A DNA stretch of 64,000 nt, from positions 62,001 to 126,000 of the forward strand of contig NZ_UETB01000002.1 of NCBI RefSeq assembly GCF_900116375.1, given 5' to 3'. Origin of the DNA: Georgenia satyanarayanai (GTDB taxonomy: Bacteria > Actinomycetota > Actinomycetes > Actinomycetales > Actinomycetaceae). Within the stretch, counting starts at the first letter, position 1; the number at the start of each line of letters is the position of its first letter. The notes under the pieces are model-generated. The model was not told the DNA's origin. It worked only from the letters and a program-made list of their open reading frames with translations, and made no database searches. Made by a program: the position numbers and the translations under genes. Below are positions 1 to 10,335 of the stretch, piece by piece.

Positions 1-505
1 CGTGCAGCTGGCCGCCGCACTCGTCCACGAGGCGGAGATCCTCGTGCTCGACGAGCCGTTCTCCGGGCTGGACCCGGTGGCCGTCGACGTGATGAGCGGC
101 GTCCTCGCCGAGCGCGCCGCCGCCGGCGTCCCCGTCGTCTTCTCCTCCCACCAGCTCGACCTCGTCGAGCGTCTGTGCGACCGCGTCGGCATCGTCCGCG
201 CCGGGCAGATGGTCGCCGTCGGCACGAAGGAGGAGCTGCGCCGCACGCCGAACGCGCGTTGGCGGGCTGTCGTGGACGGCGCCTCGGCCGGGTGGGCACG
301 GACGGTGCCCGGGGCCCGGGTGCTGTCCGACGACGGCCGCGAGGTGGTCGTCGAGCTCACCGGCCACGACGCAGGGGTCGAGCAACCGCTGCTGGCCGCC
401 GCGACCAGCGCCGGACAGCTGCGCGAGTTCGGGCCGGTCGTGCCGTCGCTCGCCGACCTGTTCCGTGGCGTCGTCAGCGAGACCGAGGAGAAGGACGCAG
501 CATGA
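1..505 (+). CDS. ABC exporter ATP-binding protein, 3' part
   Basis: C-terminal part of an ABC ATPase; the start is outside the window. The Walker B stretch (ILVLDEPFSGLD) lies at the left edge, followed by the H-loop histidine in VVFSSHQLD and an 80-residue C-terminal extension as in NatA-type exporter ATPases. Walker A and the signature motif are cut off. Its TGA overlaps the ATG of the next gene (ATGA), so the two are translationally coupled halves of one exporter. The substrate cannot be told; the NatB-like partner suggests drug or ion export. Only the family is certain. Confidence 0.9.
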   Translation, partial: VQLAAALVHEAEILVLDEPFSGLDPVAVDVMSGVLAERAAAGVPVVFSSHQLDLVERLCDRVGIVRAGQMVAVGTKEELRRTPNARWRAVVDGASAGWARTVPGARVLSDDGREVVVELTGHDAGVEQPLLAAATSAGQLREFGPVVPSLADLFRGVVSETEEKDAA

Positions 506-1725
506 GCACGAAGGACCGCACCAGCCGCAACTCCACCCTCGCCAACGTCGGGATGGTGGCCCGCCGCGAGGTGAAGGCGCGCTTCTTCACGAAGTCGAAC
601 CTCATCTCGCTGGCCATCATGACCGCCGTCATCGTCGTCGGGATCTTCGTCCTCGACTACTTCGCCGGCCGGGAGGGCGACGACGCCGCGGACTTCACCG
701 TCGCGCTCGACAGCGGCACCGCCGAGCTCGAGCCCCAGCTCGTCGCCGCCGGGTTGGCCCTCGACACCACGGTCGACGTCGAGGAGCTCAGCCGCGACGA
801 CGCCGAGCCGCGCCTGGCCGAGGACCTCGACGCCTTCCTCGGCGGGGACCCCGCCCGTCCGGAGATGCTCGTCGAGGAGGACGCCGACCAGCAGCTCCTC
901 GCCGTCGTCACCAGCGCCGTCCAGGCCCACGTCCTCGCCACCCAGGTGAGCGAGCTCGGTGGGGACCCGCAGGCCTTCAACGAGGCGCTCGCGACGGCCG
1001 GCCCGCAGGTCGCGAGCGTCCAGACCGACGAGGACGCCGACCAGTTCGGACCGCAGTACCTCGTGGCCGTGCTCGCGATCTCGCTGCTCCTCTTCGCCCT
1101 CATCGGCTCGGGCTCCCTCATCGCGATGGGCGTGGTGGAGGAGAAGACCTCCCGCGTGGTGGAGATCCTGCTCGCGACGATCCGGCCCTCCGAGCTGCTC
1201 GCCGGCAAGATCCTCGGCATCGGGATCGTCAGCCTCGTCCAGGTGGTCGTGCTCAGCGCTGCCGCGGCCGTCCCCGCCTGGGTCACCGGCCTCCTCGACG
1301 GCTTCCAGATCGACCTCGGCGGGACGCTGCTGCTCGTCCTCCTGTGGTTCTTCCTCGGCTTCACCGTGTTCTCGCTGCTCTTCGGCGGCTTCGCGGCGCT
1401 CATCTCGCGGCAGGAGGAGATCGGGGCGGTCACCACGCCGCTCATGTTCCTCATGTTCGTGCCGTACTACCTCGCGATGTTCATGGTGACGTCCGACCCG
1501 GACGGCACCGTGGTCCGGGTCCTGTCCCAGATCCCGTTCTTCTCCCCCTTCATGATGCCGGTGCGTCACGTGTTCGGCGGTGTCGAGACGTGGGAGATGC
1601 TCCTGTCCATCGGCATCGCGCTCGTGGCGATCCCGGTGCTCGTCCTCATCGCCGGGCGCGTCTACCGCCGCGGCGTCCTCCACACCGGTGGGCGGATGAA
1701 GCTGACGGACGCGCTGCGGGGCTGA
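502..1725 (+). CDS. ABC-2 family transporter permease (NatB-like)
   Basis: A 407-residue membrane protein that forms the channel of the exporter with the ATPase encoded just upstream. One membrane helix at about residues 34-52 is followed by a long acidic extracytoplasmic domain (about 55-185) and then a block of about six helices containing the MGVVEEKTSRVVEILL segment, conserved in NatB/ABC2_membrane_3 permeases. The ATG overlaps the upstream stop. A strong hairpin follows the stop codon, so this ends the operon. The ligand is unknown; a MarR gene next door could be its regulator, but that gene has its own promoter. Confidence 0.88.
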   Translation: MSTKDRTSRNSTLANVGMVARREVKARFFTKSNLISLAIMTAVIVVGIFVLDYFAGREGDDAADFTVALDSGTAELEPQLVAAGLALDTTVDVEELSRDDAEPRLAEDLDAFLGGDPARPEMLVEEDADQQLLAVVTSAVQAHVLATQVSELGGDPQAFNEALATAGPQVASVQTDEDADQFGPQYLVAVLAISLLLFALIGSGSLIAMGVVEEKTSRVVEILLATIRPSELLAGKILGIGIVSLVQVVVLSAAAAVPAWVTGLLDGFQIDLGGTLLLVLLWFFLGFTVFSLLFGGFAALISRQEEIGAVTTPLMFLMFVPYYLAMFMVTSDPDGTVVRVLSQIPFFSPFMMPVRHVFGGVETWEMLLSIGIALVAIPVLVLIAGRVYRRGVLHTGGRMKLTDALRG

Positions 1726-1742
1726 CACCCCCGCCGCACCGT

Positions 1743-1780
1743 CGAGAGCCGGACTCCTTGCCCGAGGAGTCCGGCTCTCG
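1743..1780. terminator. 16-bp stem terminator hairpin
   Basis: Perfect inverted repeat with arms 1743-1758 and 1765-1780 and a 6-nt loop, 17 nt after the permease stop codon. There is no T-run, as is usual for actinobacterial terminators. It separates the exporter operon from marR. Confidence 0.85.
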
Positions 1781-1814
1781 CGCATGAACGGGGGTGTGAG
1801 CGCCTCCACCGATT

Positions 1815-1835
1815 TATCTCGATGTCGAGTAATCT
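1815..1835 (+). promoter_or_regulatory. MarR operator overlapping a leaderless -10
   Basis: The near-palindrome TATCTCGATGTCGAGTA (1815-1831) resembles the TCTCGA-N-TCGAGA operators common to actinobacterial MarR genes. It overlaps the -10 hexamer TAATCT (1830-1835), which ends 6 nt before the marR ATG. Bound repressor would block RNA polymerase, so autoregulation is expected. Operator assignment is inference from symmetry and position. Confidence 0.65.
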
Positions 1836-1841
1836 CGGGGC

Positions 1842-2339
1842 ATGCTCCAGGGTCAGGACGAGGTCGACCGCATCGTTGCGGCGTGGGGCCGGGAGCGCCC
1901 CGACCTCGATCCTCGCCCGCTGCACGTCTTCTCCCGGGTCTCACGCCTCTCGCGCCGGCTCGACCTCGCCCGCCGTCGGGTCTTCATCGACCACGCGCTC
2001 GAGGGCTGGGAGTTCGACGTCCTGTCCGCGCTGCGACGCGCCGGCGCATCCTACGAGCTGACCGCGGGGCGGCTGCTCAACGAGACGCTCGTGTCCTCGG
2101 GAACGATGACCAACCGCATCGACCGGATGGTCGCCCACGGGTACGTCGTGCGCGCGGTCGGGGCGACGGACCGTCGCGTCGTCCTCGTCCGCCTCACCCC
2201 CCGCGGCAAGGAGACGGTCGACGCCGCGATGGCCGACCTCCTCGACTCCGAGCAGCAGCTGCTCGCCGAGCTCGAGCCGGAGGAGGCGGAGCTCCTCACC
2301 AGTCTCCTGCGCCGGCTCCTGCTCCCGCTGGACTCCTAG
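1842..2339 (+). CDS. MarR family transcriptional regulator
   Basis: A 165-residue winged-helix repressor. Helix-turn-helix and wing lie at about residues 50-115 (TAGRLLNETLVSSGTMTNRI, then GATDRRVVLVRLTPRGKE), flanked by dimerisation helices; the length is slightly above the family norm because of a 25-residue N-terminal addition. The start ATG is 6 nt after a -10 hexamer, so the mRNA is probably leaderless. An operator-like palindrome sits on the promoter. The stop overlaps the convergent flavoprotein gene by 4 bp. Targets may be itself and a neighbouring transporter; the effector is unknown. Confidence 0.9.
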   Translation: MLQGQDEVDRIVAAWGRERPDLDPRPLHVFSRVSRLSRRLDLARRRVFIDHALEGWEFDVLSALRRAGASYELTAGRLLNETLVSSGTMTNRIDRMVAHGYVVRAVGATDRRVVLVRLTPRGKETVDAAMADLLDSEQQLLAELEPEEAELLTSLLRRLLLPLDS

Positions 2340-3706
2340 CCGCCCGGGCCCGCCGGGGCGGGCGTGACGTTGTGGTTGTACCGGAAGACGTTGCCCGGGT
2401 CGTAGGTCCGCTTGACCTCCCGCAGCCGCTCGAGGATCCCGCCGGGATAGGCCGCGACGACGTCGTCCGCCGTCCTCTCCGACATGAAGTTCATGTACCC
2501 CGCGCCGACCAGGCCGAGCGACCCCGCCGTGGCGTCGGCCCACGCCTGTGCGGTGGGCAGGGCGGTGACGTCCGGCGTGGGCGCGGCGACGGACGCCATG
2601 ACGGCGTGGTGCCGGTGCGCGAACGCGGTCGCGTCCACCGGGACGCGGGCGATCGCCCCGCCCATGGGGCGGAGGTTGAGGGCCGTGAACGTCCTCGCGG
2701 TCGTCACCGCCTCGATGGCGGTGGCGGCCCACTGCTCGTCGAGGCGGTCGGTGAAGCCGGTCCGCATCACCGGGTGCAGCGGCTGGGGTGACCGGGGCGG
2801 GCCCTGCAGCATGTCGGCGTACGCGCGGGGGCCGATGTCGTCGACGAGCGGCTGACCGAGCGCCCGGAGGGGTGCGAGCGCCTCGGCCGCGTCCGCCTCC
2901 GGGCCCGACCAGCACACGAGGACGAGCATGATCGGTCTGCCGTGCAGCGACTCGGGGAGGAACGGCGCGGGCGGGGCGACGAGGAGGTTGATCATCGCGC
3001 TGAGCCCGTCGGCAGCGTCGAGGACCGCCTGATTGGCGGCGGCGAGGCGCTCGGGGGTGGGCTCGAGGACGAGCATCCCGCCGGTGACGGCCGACGTCGG
3101 ATGCAGGCGGAGGGTCAGGCTCGTGACGACACCGAAGTTGCCGCCCCCGCCCCGGAGCGCCCAGAAGAGGTCCGGGTGGTGCTCCGGGTCCGCGGTGACG
3201 ACGCTCCCGTCGGCGAGCACGACCTCGGCGGCGAGGACGTTGTCGACCGTGAGCCCGTCCCGGCGGCTGAGGAACCCGATGCCGCCGCCGAGGGCGATGC
3301 CCGCGACACCGACGGTCCCGGCATCCCCGAACCCGGTGGCGAGCCCGTGCTCCCCCGCCGCGCGGCTGTACGCGCCGGCGGTCGCACCGCCGCCGGCGTG
3401 GCCGACGAGCGCGTCCGGGTCGATCGAGACGGAGTCCAGGCCGCGCACGTCGAGGACGAGGCCGCGGGGACCGGCGCTGTGGTGGGCGTAGCTGTGGCCG
3501 CCGCTGCGGACAGCGACGGAGAGGCCCGCCTCTCGGGCGCCGCGGACGGCGGCGACGACCTCCGCCGTCGTGCGCACCTGCGCGACGGCGGCGGGCGGGT
3601 CGTCGAGGGCGGCGAACTCCCGGGCGGTGAGCTCGGCGAAGCCGTCGGCGTCGGGACGGTGGAGCCGGCCGGTCAGGGCCCGCTCCAGGTGGGCGAGGGC
3701 TGTCAT
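2336..3706 (-). CDS. FAD-dependent oxidase, berberine-bridge (BBE)-like
   Basis: A 456-residue flavoprotein with an N-terminal FAD-binding (PCMH) fold and a C-terminal BBE segment (YDPGNVFRYNHNV). RSGGHSYAHH carries the histidine that normally binds FAD covalently. The second attachment site of bicovalent enzymes, a cysteine before TVGVAG, is alanine here (GDAGTVGVAG), so a single histidyl link is expected. Family members oxidise sugars, alkaloids or other alcohols with O2; the substrate cannot be inferred. It is a lone gene, convergent with marR. No signal peptide is visible, so it is probably cytosolic. Confidence 0.87.
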   Translation of the reverse strand: MTALAHLERALTGRLHRPDADGFAELTAREFAALDDPPAAVAQVRTTAEVVAAVRGAREAGLSVAVRSGGHSYAHHSAGPRGLVLDVRGLDSVSIDPDALVGHAGGGATAGAYSRAAGEHGLATGFGDAGTVGVAGIALGGGIGFLSRRDGLTVDNVLAAEVVLADGSVVTADPEHHPDLFWALRGGGGNFGVVTSLTLRLHPTSAVTGGMLVLEPTPERLAAANQAVLDAADGLSAMINLLVAPPAPFLPESLHGRPIMLVLVCWSGPEADAAEALAPLRALGQPLVDDIGPRAYADMLQGPPRSPQPLHPVMRTGFTDRLDEQWAATAIEAVTTARTFTALNLRPMGGAIARVPVDATAFAHRHHAVMASVAAPTPDVTALPTAQAWADATAGSLGLVGAGYMNFMSERTADDVVAAYPGGILERLREVKRTYDPGNVFRYNHNVTPAPAGPGG

Positions 3707-3787
3707 CGTCGACCCCTATTCCAGTTCGGTCCGAGGCTCAGAGACTAGGACGACCCCCGCCGTCGTCCTAGCCCTTTCTCGTGCCGG

Positions 3788-5575
<1,788 letters not shown>

Positions 5576-5581
5576 CCGTCA

Positions 5582-5587
5582 AGGGTA
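5582..5587 (-). promoter_or_regulatory. -10 hexamer of leaderless ABC-F gene
   Basis: Minus-strand TACCCT ends 6 nt before the GTG start codon, which places transcription start at the start codon; no Shine-Dalgarno sequence fits in between. Confidence 0.55.
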
Positions 5588-5612
5588 GGTGCCCGTCGCG
5601 GGGCCCCCGGCC

Positions 5613-6782
5613 TCAGGCCCCGGTGATGGCCTCTCGCCTCCGGTAGCTGCGGGCGAGGCGGCTGACGACGACGGCGGCGATGACCATCGAGATGCCGGAG
5701 CCGACGAGCACGGCGAGGGTGCCCTCGTCGGCGACCTCGGTGACGTCGGCGTAGGCGAGCTCGTTCATGAGGAGGGAGACGGTGAAGCCGATGCCGCCGA
5801 GGGCTCCCGCCGCGAGGAGCTCCATACCGCCGAGGGTGGTCCCGCCCGCCCGCACGAACCGGGCCCCCAGCCAGCCGCCGAGCATGATGCCGACGATCTT
5901 GCCGACCGGCAGCGCGAGGACGATGCCCCAGAACGCCGGGGAGAGCTCGTTCAGCGGGACGGAGGGGATGACGACGAGGGCGGCCGAGAAGGCGAAGAGC
6001 GGCAGCACGACGCCGTTGGAGAAGGGCTCGAGGGCGTGCCGGGTGCGGTCCGCCGGACGGGACGCCATCGCGAGCCCGAGGGCCACGCCGGCGATCGTCG
6101 CGTGGACGCCGGACAGGACCACCAGGCCCCAGGTGACGAGGGCGACGACGACCATGAGGACGCCGACGAGCACCCGCGCCCGTCCGCCGAGGAGACGGCT
6201 GAGCAGCGCGAAGACCACGGTGCCGGCAGCCGCCGCGGCGATGAGGCCGAGGCTCGGGTCGCTCGTGAAGAAGACGGCGATGATGAGGATCGCGATGATG
6301 TCGTCGAGGATCGCCAGGGCGAGGAGGAAGACGCGCAGTCGGGCGGGCAGCCCGCGGCCGAAGACGGCGAGGATGCCGAGCGCGAAGGCGATGTCCGTGG
6401 CCGTCGGGATGGGCCAGCCGTTCTCGAGGCCCGAGCCGGCGGCGACGAGGAGGAACACCGCGATCGGGACGATCACGCCGCCGATCGCCGCGATGGCCGG
6501 CCGCATGGCCTTGGAGGGGCTGTTGAGCTCACCGGCCGTGAGCTCGTGCCGCAGCTCGATGGCCACGACGAAGAAGAAGACGGCGAGCAGCCCGTCACTG
6601 ATCCAGTGTCCGACGCTCAGGCTGATCGCCGTCCCCGGCACGGACAGGTAGGTGTGCTGGAGCTCGCCGAGCGAGGGGCCGAGCGGGGAGTTCGCGGCGA
6701 CGAGGCCGAGGACGGCCGCGACGAGCAGGAGCAGGGCGCCGGCGCGGGGCGACCGGAGTGCGGCGGTGACGGAGGAGGGCAT
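5613..6782 (-). CDS. nhaA: Na+/H+ antiporter NhaA
   Basis: Inner-membrane antiporter exchanging sodium for protons, for pH and salt tolerance. The 389-residue protein is hydrophobic throughout. The transport-site aspartates are visible in ATDIAFALG and in the LDD pair of LALAILDDIIAI. The ATG at 6782 is chosen because an AGGA sequence precedes it; an in-frame start at 6866 would add 28 residues without family likeness. It stands alone between ispE and the ABC-F gene on the same strand. Confidence 0.93.
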   Translation of the reverse strand: MPSSVTAALRSPRAGALLLLVAAVLGLVAANSPLGPSLGELQHTYLSVPGTAISLSVGHWISDGLLAVFFFVVAIELRHELTAGELNSPSKAMRPAIAAIGGVIVPIAVFLLVAAGSGLENGWPIPTATDIAFALGILAVFGRGLPARLRVFLLALAILDDIIAILIIAVFFTSDPSLGLIAAAAAGTVVFALLSRLLGGRARVLVGVLMVVVALVTWGLVVLSGVHATIAGVALGLAMASRPADRTRHALEPFSNGVVLPLFAFSAALVVIPSVPLNELSPAFWGIVLALPVGKIVGIMLGGWLGARFVRAGGTTLGGMELLAAGALGGIGFTVSLLMNELAYADVTEVADEGTLAVLVGSGISMVIAAVVVSRLARSYRRREAITGA

Positions 6783-6875
6783 GAGGTCCTGTCGTGAGGT
6801 CGGGCAAGAGAAGGAGCGGTCGACGGACCGCCCGCCGACCAGACTTCCCGGCACGCCGCGAGACACTTTACCTGT

Positions 6876-6900
6876 CCGCGGGCCCGCGGGCCCGCGGGCA
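6876..6900. repeat. CGCGGGCC tandem/palindromic repeat
   Basis: Three near-perfect head-to-tail copies of an 8-bp all-GC unit (CGCGGGCC), each self-complementary, directly after the ispE stop codon on the minus strand. It can fold into several alternative stems and probably ends ispE transcription before nhaA. Confidence 0.6.
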
Positions 6901-6908
6901 CGCGGCGG

Positions 6909-7832
6909 CTAGGAGCCGGACACCTGCTCGAGGACGCGGGCGCCGGGGACGGGACCGGTGACGACGAGCACCTCGCGGGCCACCTCGGCCTCCTGGACGA
7001 CGGCGGCCACCGAGCGGGCGTGCCGCTCGTCGAGGGCGAGCGCGGCGACCGTGGGACCCGAGCCGGACAGGACGGCGGCCAGCGCGCCGGCGCGGTCGGC
7101 CGCGGCGATGACGTCACCGAGCTCGGGACGCAGGTCGAGGGCGGCCTCCTCGAGGTCGTTGACGAGGTGGCGGGCCAGCGCGAGCGGGTCCCCGCCGCGC
7201 AGGGCGACGAGCAGCGCGTCGTCCAGGTGCGGGGCGGGTGCGTGGGTTCCGCCGTCGTCGTCGAAGGCCGCGAAGACCTCGGGGGTGGACAGGCCCGTGT
7301 CCTGGACGGCGAGGACCCAGTGGTAGCTGCCGCCGACCATGGCGGAGGTGAGGACGTCGCCGCGGCCGGAGCCGATCGCGGTGAGGCCGGTCAGCGCGAA
7401 GGGCACGTCGGCCCCGAGCCGGCGGGCGAGCCGGACGAGCTGCTCGCGGTCGAGCCCGGCGTCCCACAGCTGGTCGCAGGCGAGGAGCGCGGCGGCGGCG
7501 TCGGCCGAGCCGCCCCCCATGCCGCCGGCCACCGGGACCTGCTTGACGATGTGGAGGTGGGCCCCGGCGGTGATGCCGGTGTGCTCCTGGAGCAGCCGGG
7601 CGGCGCGGAGGGCGAGGTTGGAGTCGTCGGTGGGCACGCGCTCGGCGTCGCGGCCCTCGACGGTCAGGCTCAGCGCGTCCGCGCGCGTGGCGATGACGTC
7701 CTCGTGGAGGCTGACGGCCTGGAAGACGGTGGCGAGGGGGTGGTAGCCGTCCTCGTCCGGGGCGCCGACGCGCAGGGCGAGGTTGATCTTGCCGGGGGCG
7801 CGGACGCAGACGGCACCGGGCGGGTGGTTCAC
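6909..7832 (-). CDS. ispE: 4-diphosphocytidyl-2-C-methyl-D-erythritol kinase
   Basis: Phosphorylates CDP-methylerythritol in the MEP isoprenoid pathway. The 307-residue protein has the GHMP-kinase fold: [12 protein letters not shown] near the N-terminus (substrate lysine), the ATP-binding glycine loop [18 protein letters not shown] at about residues 100-117, and a C-terminal [11 protein letters not shown]. The GTG start overlaps the rsmA stop (GTGA), giving the rsmA-ispE pair typical of Actinobacteria. A GC palindrome follows. Confidence 0.96.
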   Translation of the reverse strand: MNHPPGAVCVRAPGKINLALRVGAPDEDGYHPLATVFQAVSLHEDVIATRADALSLTVEGRDAERVPTDDSNLALRAARLLQEHTGITAGAHLHIVKQVPVAGGMGGGSADAAAALLACDQLWDAGLDREQLVRLARRLGADVPFALTGLTAIGSGRGDVLTSAMVGGSYHWVLAVQDTGLSTPEVFAAFDDDGGTHAPAPHLDDALLVALRGGDPLALARHLVNDLEEAALDLRPELGDVIAAADRAGALAAVLSGSGPTVAALALDERHARSVAAVVQEAEVAREVLVVTGPVPGARVLEQVSGS

Positions 7833-8725
7833 GCGCCGGCCCCGCGGTGCTCGGCGATGCGGGCGAAGTCGGTGATGCCGAGACGCTCGCCGCGCAGGGT
7901 GGGGTCCAGGCCGGCGGCCGTGACGGCGGCCGCGGCCCGCTCGGCTGACCCGGCCCAGGCCGCGAGGGCGGAGCGCAGCGTCTTGCGGCGCTGGCTGAAG
8001 GCGGCGTCGACGACGGCGAAGACCTCCTCGCGGCTCGCGGTGCTCGACGGCGGGTCGCGCCGCTCGATGCGGACGAGCGCGGAGTCGACGTTGGGCACCG
8101 GCCAGAAGACGGTGCGCCCGATCGTCGCCGAGCGCTGCGCCCGGGCGTACCAGGCGGCCTTGGCCGAGGGGACGCCGTAGGTGCGGGACCCGGGCGGTGC
8201 GGCAAGCCGGTCGGCGACCTCGGCCTGCACCATGACCAGGCCCGTGCGCAGGCTGGGCAGCCGCTCGAGCAGCGTGAGGAGCACCGGCACCGCGACGTTG
8301 TAGGGCAGGTTCGCCACGAGTGCGCCCGGCTCCGCCGGGCCCTCACCGGGGAAGGCCGGCAGCTCGGTGACGTCCATGGCGTCGGAGCGCACGACGAGGA
8401 GCCGGTCGACCGCCTCGGGCAGCCGGGCGGCGACGGTGGCGGGCAGGGCCTCGGCGAGCAGGGGGTCGATCTCGATCGCGACGACGCGGGCGCCCGTCTC
8501 GAGGAGCGCGAGGGTGAGCGAGCCGAGCCCGGGGCCGACCTCGACGACGACGTCGCCGGCCGTGACCCCCGCGGTGCGGACGATCTTGCGGACGGTGCCG
8601 GGGTCGATGACGAAGTTCTGGCCCAGGGTCTTGGTGGGCCGGATCCCGAGCGCCCCGGACAGGGCGCGGACGTCGGCGGGCCCGAGCAGGGGGTCGGCCG
8701 GCGTGGGGGCGGGGTCGTGGCTCAC
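7829..8725 (-). CDS. rsmA: 16S rRNA dimethyladenosine transferase RsmA/KsgA
   Basis: Dimethylates two adjacent adenines near the 3' end of 16S rRNA, a late check on 30S assembly. The 298-residue protein shows LGQNFVID at the start of the domain, the SAM-binding [11 protein letters not shown], and the catalytic NLPYNV motif. The GTG at 8725 is chosen because it lies 7 nt after TAGGCT (8733-8738) and fits the family length; the open frame upstream is an antisense shadow of rpf. Probably leaderless, coupled to ispE downstream. Confidence 0.95.
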   Translation of the reverse strand: MSHDPAPTPADPLLGPADVRALSGALGIRPTKTLGQNFVIDPGTVRKIVRTAGVTAGDVVVEVGPGLGSLTLALLETGARVVAIEIDPLLAEALPATVAARLPEAVDRLLVVRSDAMDVTELPAFPGEGPAEPGALVANLPYNVAVPVLLTLLERLPSLRTGLVMVQAEVADRLAAPPGSRTYGVPSAKAAWYARAQRSATIGRTVFWPVPNVDSALVRIERRDPPSSTASREEVFAVVDAAFSQRRKTLRSALAAWAGSAERAAAAVTAAGLDPTLRGERLGITDFARIAEHRGAGA

Positions 8726-8732
8726 GGCGTCG

Positions 8733-8738
8733 AGCCTA
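8733..8738 (-). promoter_or_regulatory. -10 hexamer of leaderless rsmA
   Basis: Minus-strand TAGGCT, 7 nt before the GTG start codon, implying a transcript that begins at or next to the start codon. Confidence 0.55.
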
Positions 8739-8775
8739 GCGGGCGCCTGGCCGGCCGCTGCCGCACCCGGGAACG

Positions 8776-8834
8776 ACCTCGCGCCGACAGCGTGCCCCTG
8801 CCTGCTGGCAGGGACGGTGCTGTCGGCGCGAGGT
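8776..8834. repeat. Class C 3'-end hairpin after rpf
   Basis: Perfect 16-bp inverted repeat (8776-8791 / 8819-8834) enclosing a second 7-bp stem (8796-8802 / 8807-8813), 6 nt beyond the rpf stop. The arm sequence CGCGCCGACAGCG recurs in the tandem repeat at 14320. It probably terminates rpf or protects its 3' end. Confidence 0.75.
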
Positions 8835-8840
8835 GTGGTG

Positions 8841-10118
8841 TCAGCGCAGGCCGAGCTTGGCGGAGCAGGCGGGCCACTGACCCCAGCCCGAGCGGGCCTG
8901 GAGCATCTGGGCGCGCTTGGTCTGCTCGGCGGGCGAGGCCTGCGAGGGGAGACCGGAGCCACCGACGGACTGCCAGGTCCCCACGGAGAACTGGTACAGA
9001 CCGTGGTAGAGCCCGTTGCTGCTGACGATGGAGGGGTTGCCGCCGGACTCGCACTGGGCGAGGGAGGCCCAGACACCGCTGGACGGGGCGCCACCGGAGC
9101 TGGACTCCTCGGAGCTGCTCGACCCGCCGCTGCTGGACTCGTCGGAGCTGCTGGAGCTGCTGCCACCAGCGGAGCTGCTGCCACCGCTCGAGCCACGGGA
9201 GGGCGCGGAGGGCTGCGGGGCGACGGGGCGCTCCTTGGTCCCGACAGCGACGATCTCGTCGACCGGCTCCACGACGGTGACGTAGCTGCTCGCCTCGGAG
9301 ACGCGCTCCTCGCCGTTCACCTGGACGGCGAGGCTCGCGCGCACACGACGCCCCTCGGCACCCTCCTGCACGACCCGTCGCTCCCCGACGTAGAGGGAGT
9401 CGTCCTCGCGCTCGGTGGTCTCGAAGGGGACGGCCTCGGTGTCGGTCTCCAGGGCGTGGGTGCCGCGGGTGACCGTGACGGAGACGACGCCGCCCTCGCC
9501 CGTGCCGACGACGACGCCGTCGAGCTTGCCGACCGTGACGCCCGCGAGCTCGAGGACCTCGTCGAGGTGCGCCTCGCCCTCGGGCGTCACGCGCTGGGTC
9601 TCGCCGTCGGCGACGACCTCGACCGGTGCGCCGTCGACGAGCGGCATGTCGAGCGCCTCGCGACCGCCGTCGTTGGAGCGGGAGGCGGCGACGGTGATCT
9701 GCCGCCCGGCCTCACCGAAGGACTGGATCGCCTCACCGGTGGTCTGGGCGGTCGTCCACATGGCGCGCTGCTCGCCGTCGACGTCGACCCGGATCTGCCG
9801 GGCGCTGCGGACGACGACGAGCATGCCGTCGTCGAGCGTCTCGTCGAGCTCGGGACCGACGGCGTCGTGCTCGCCGACGGCGACGTCGTGCTCGTCGAGG
9901 AGACCCTCGACGGAGCCGGCGAAGGTCGACACGGTCTGCTCGACGCCGTCGACGTCGAGCGCGACCGTCTTGTGGGCCGAGGCGACGGCCACGCCGCCAC
10001 CGGTGACGAGGGCGGCGGCACCGACCGTGGCGAGCGCGGCGCGGAGGCGACGGCGCCGGGGCGCTGCGTCAGCGGGAGGGGTGGAGGGGTTCTGGTCGAG
10101 CGTGTCGTGAGAGAGCAC
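8841..10118 (-). CDS. rpfB: Resuscitation-promoting factor (RpfB-like), DUF348-G5-Rpf
   Basis: Secreted or membrane-anchored muralytic enzyme of 425 residues. After a basic N-terminus and one hydrophobic helix (about 26-48) come DUF348-type repeats (about 50-225), a G5 domain (about 230-305, with [13 protein letters not shown]), a serine/glycine-rich linker (about 315-345) and a C-terminal Rpf domain. The latter shows the catalytic glutamate in [11 protein letters not shown] and the [15 protein letters not shown] core, which cleaves peptidoglycan during resuscitation and division. It sits between a second G5 enzyme and rsmA, the usual actinobacterial place. A GTNAC-type repeat pair 150 bp upstream may bind MtrA. 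Confidence 0.94.
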   Translation of the reverse strand: MLSHDTLDQNPSTPPADAAPRRRRLRAALATVGAAALVTGGGVAVASAHKTVALDVDGVEQTVSTFAGSVEGLLDEHDVAVGEHDAVGPELDETLDDGMLVVVRSARQIRVDVDGEQRAMWTTAQTTGEAIQSFGEAGRQITVAASRSNDGGREALDMPLVDGAPVEVVADGETQRVTPEGEAHLDEVLELAGVTVGKLDGVVVGTGEGGVVSVTVTRGTHALETDTEAVPFETTEREDDSLYVGERRVVQEGAEGRRVRASLAVQVNGEERVSEASSYVTVVEPVDEIVAVGTKERPVAPQPSAPSRGSSGGSSSAGGSSSSSSDESSSGGSSSSEESSSGGAPSSGVWASLAQCESGGNPSIVSSNGLYHGLYQFSVGTWQSVGGSGLPSQASPAEQTKRAQMLQARSGWGQWPACSAKLGLR

Positions 10119-10270
10119 GGACTTCCTAGGGTTGCGCGTCCCGGCACAGACGAGGGCCGGTCGCCCGAGGGCGGCCTGACCGACACGGCTCGAGCGCCGC
10201 GGGAGGGGTCTGATCCGGCTGTGTGCGTCACCTGGGGCGACACGGGACCCGTTGAGGCCCGCAGATGACT

Positions 10271-10286
10271 GTAATCCAATCGTTAC
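10271..10286 (-). promoter_or_regulatory. MtrA-like direct repeat upstream of rpf
   Basis: On the minus strand GTAAC and ATTAC repeat with an 11-bp period, about 150 bp before the rpf start codon. The same spacing and half-site recur upstream of the other two wall-hydrolase genes here. Assignment to MtrA is inference. Confidence 0.45.
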
Positions 10287-10335
10287 GCGGCGGTCTACGT
10301 GAGGTCACTCACCGCGTGATACGCCGCGCAGCTGC

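Noticed and set aside
8726-9196. N-terminal extension of RsmA
   Set aside because: It overlaps the rpf coding region in another frame and has Ser/Pro/Ala low-complexity content; the GTG at 8725 gives the family length and follows a -10 hexamer.
10119-10270. c-di-AMP riboswitch in the rpf leader
   Set aside because: Looked for because rpf genes often have one, but the CCGAACCCGACAGCT and GGGGAACC words are absent.
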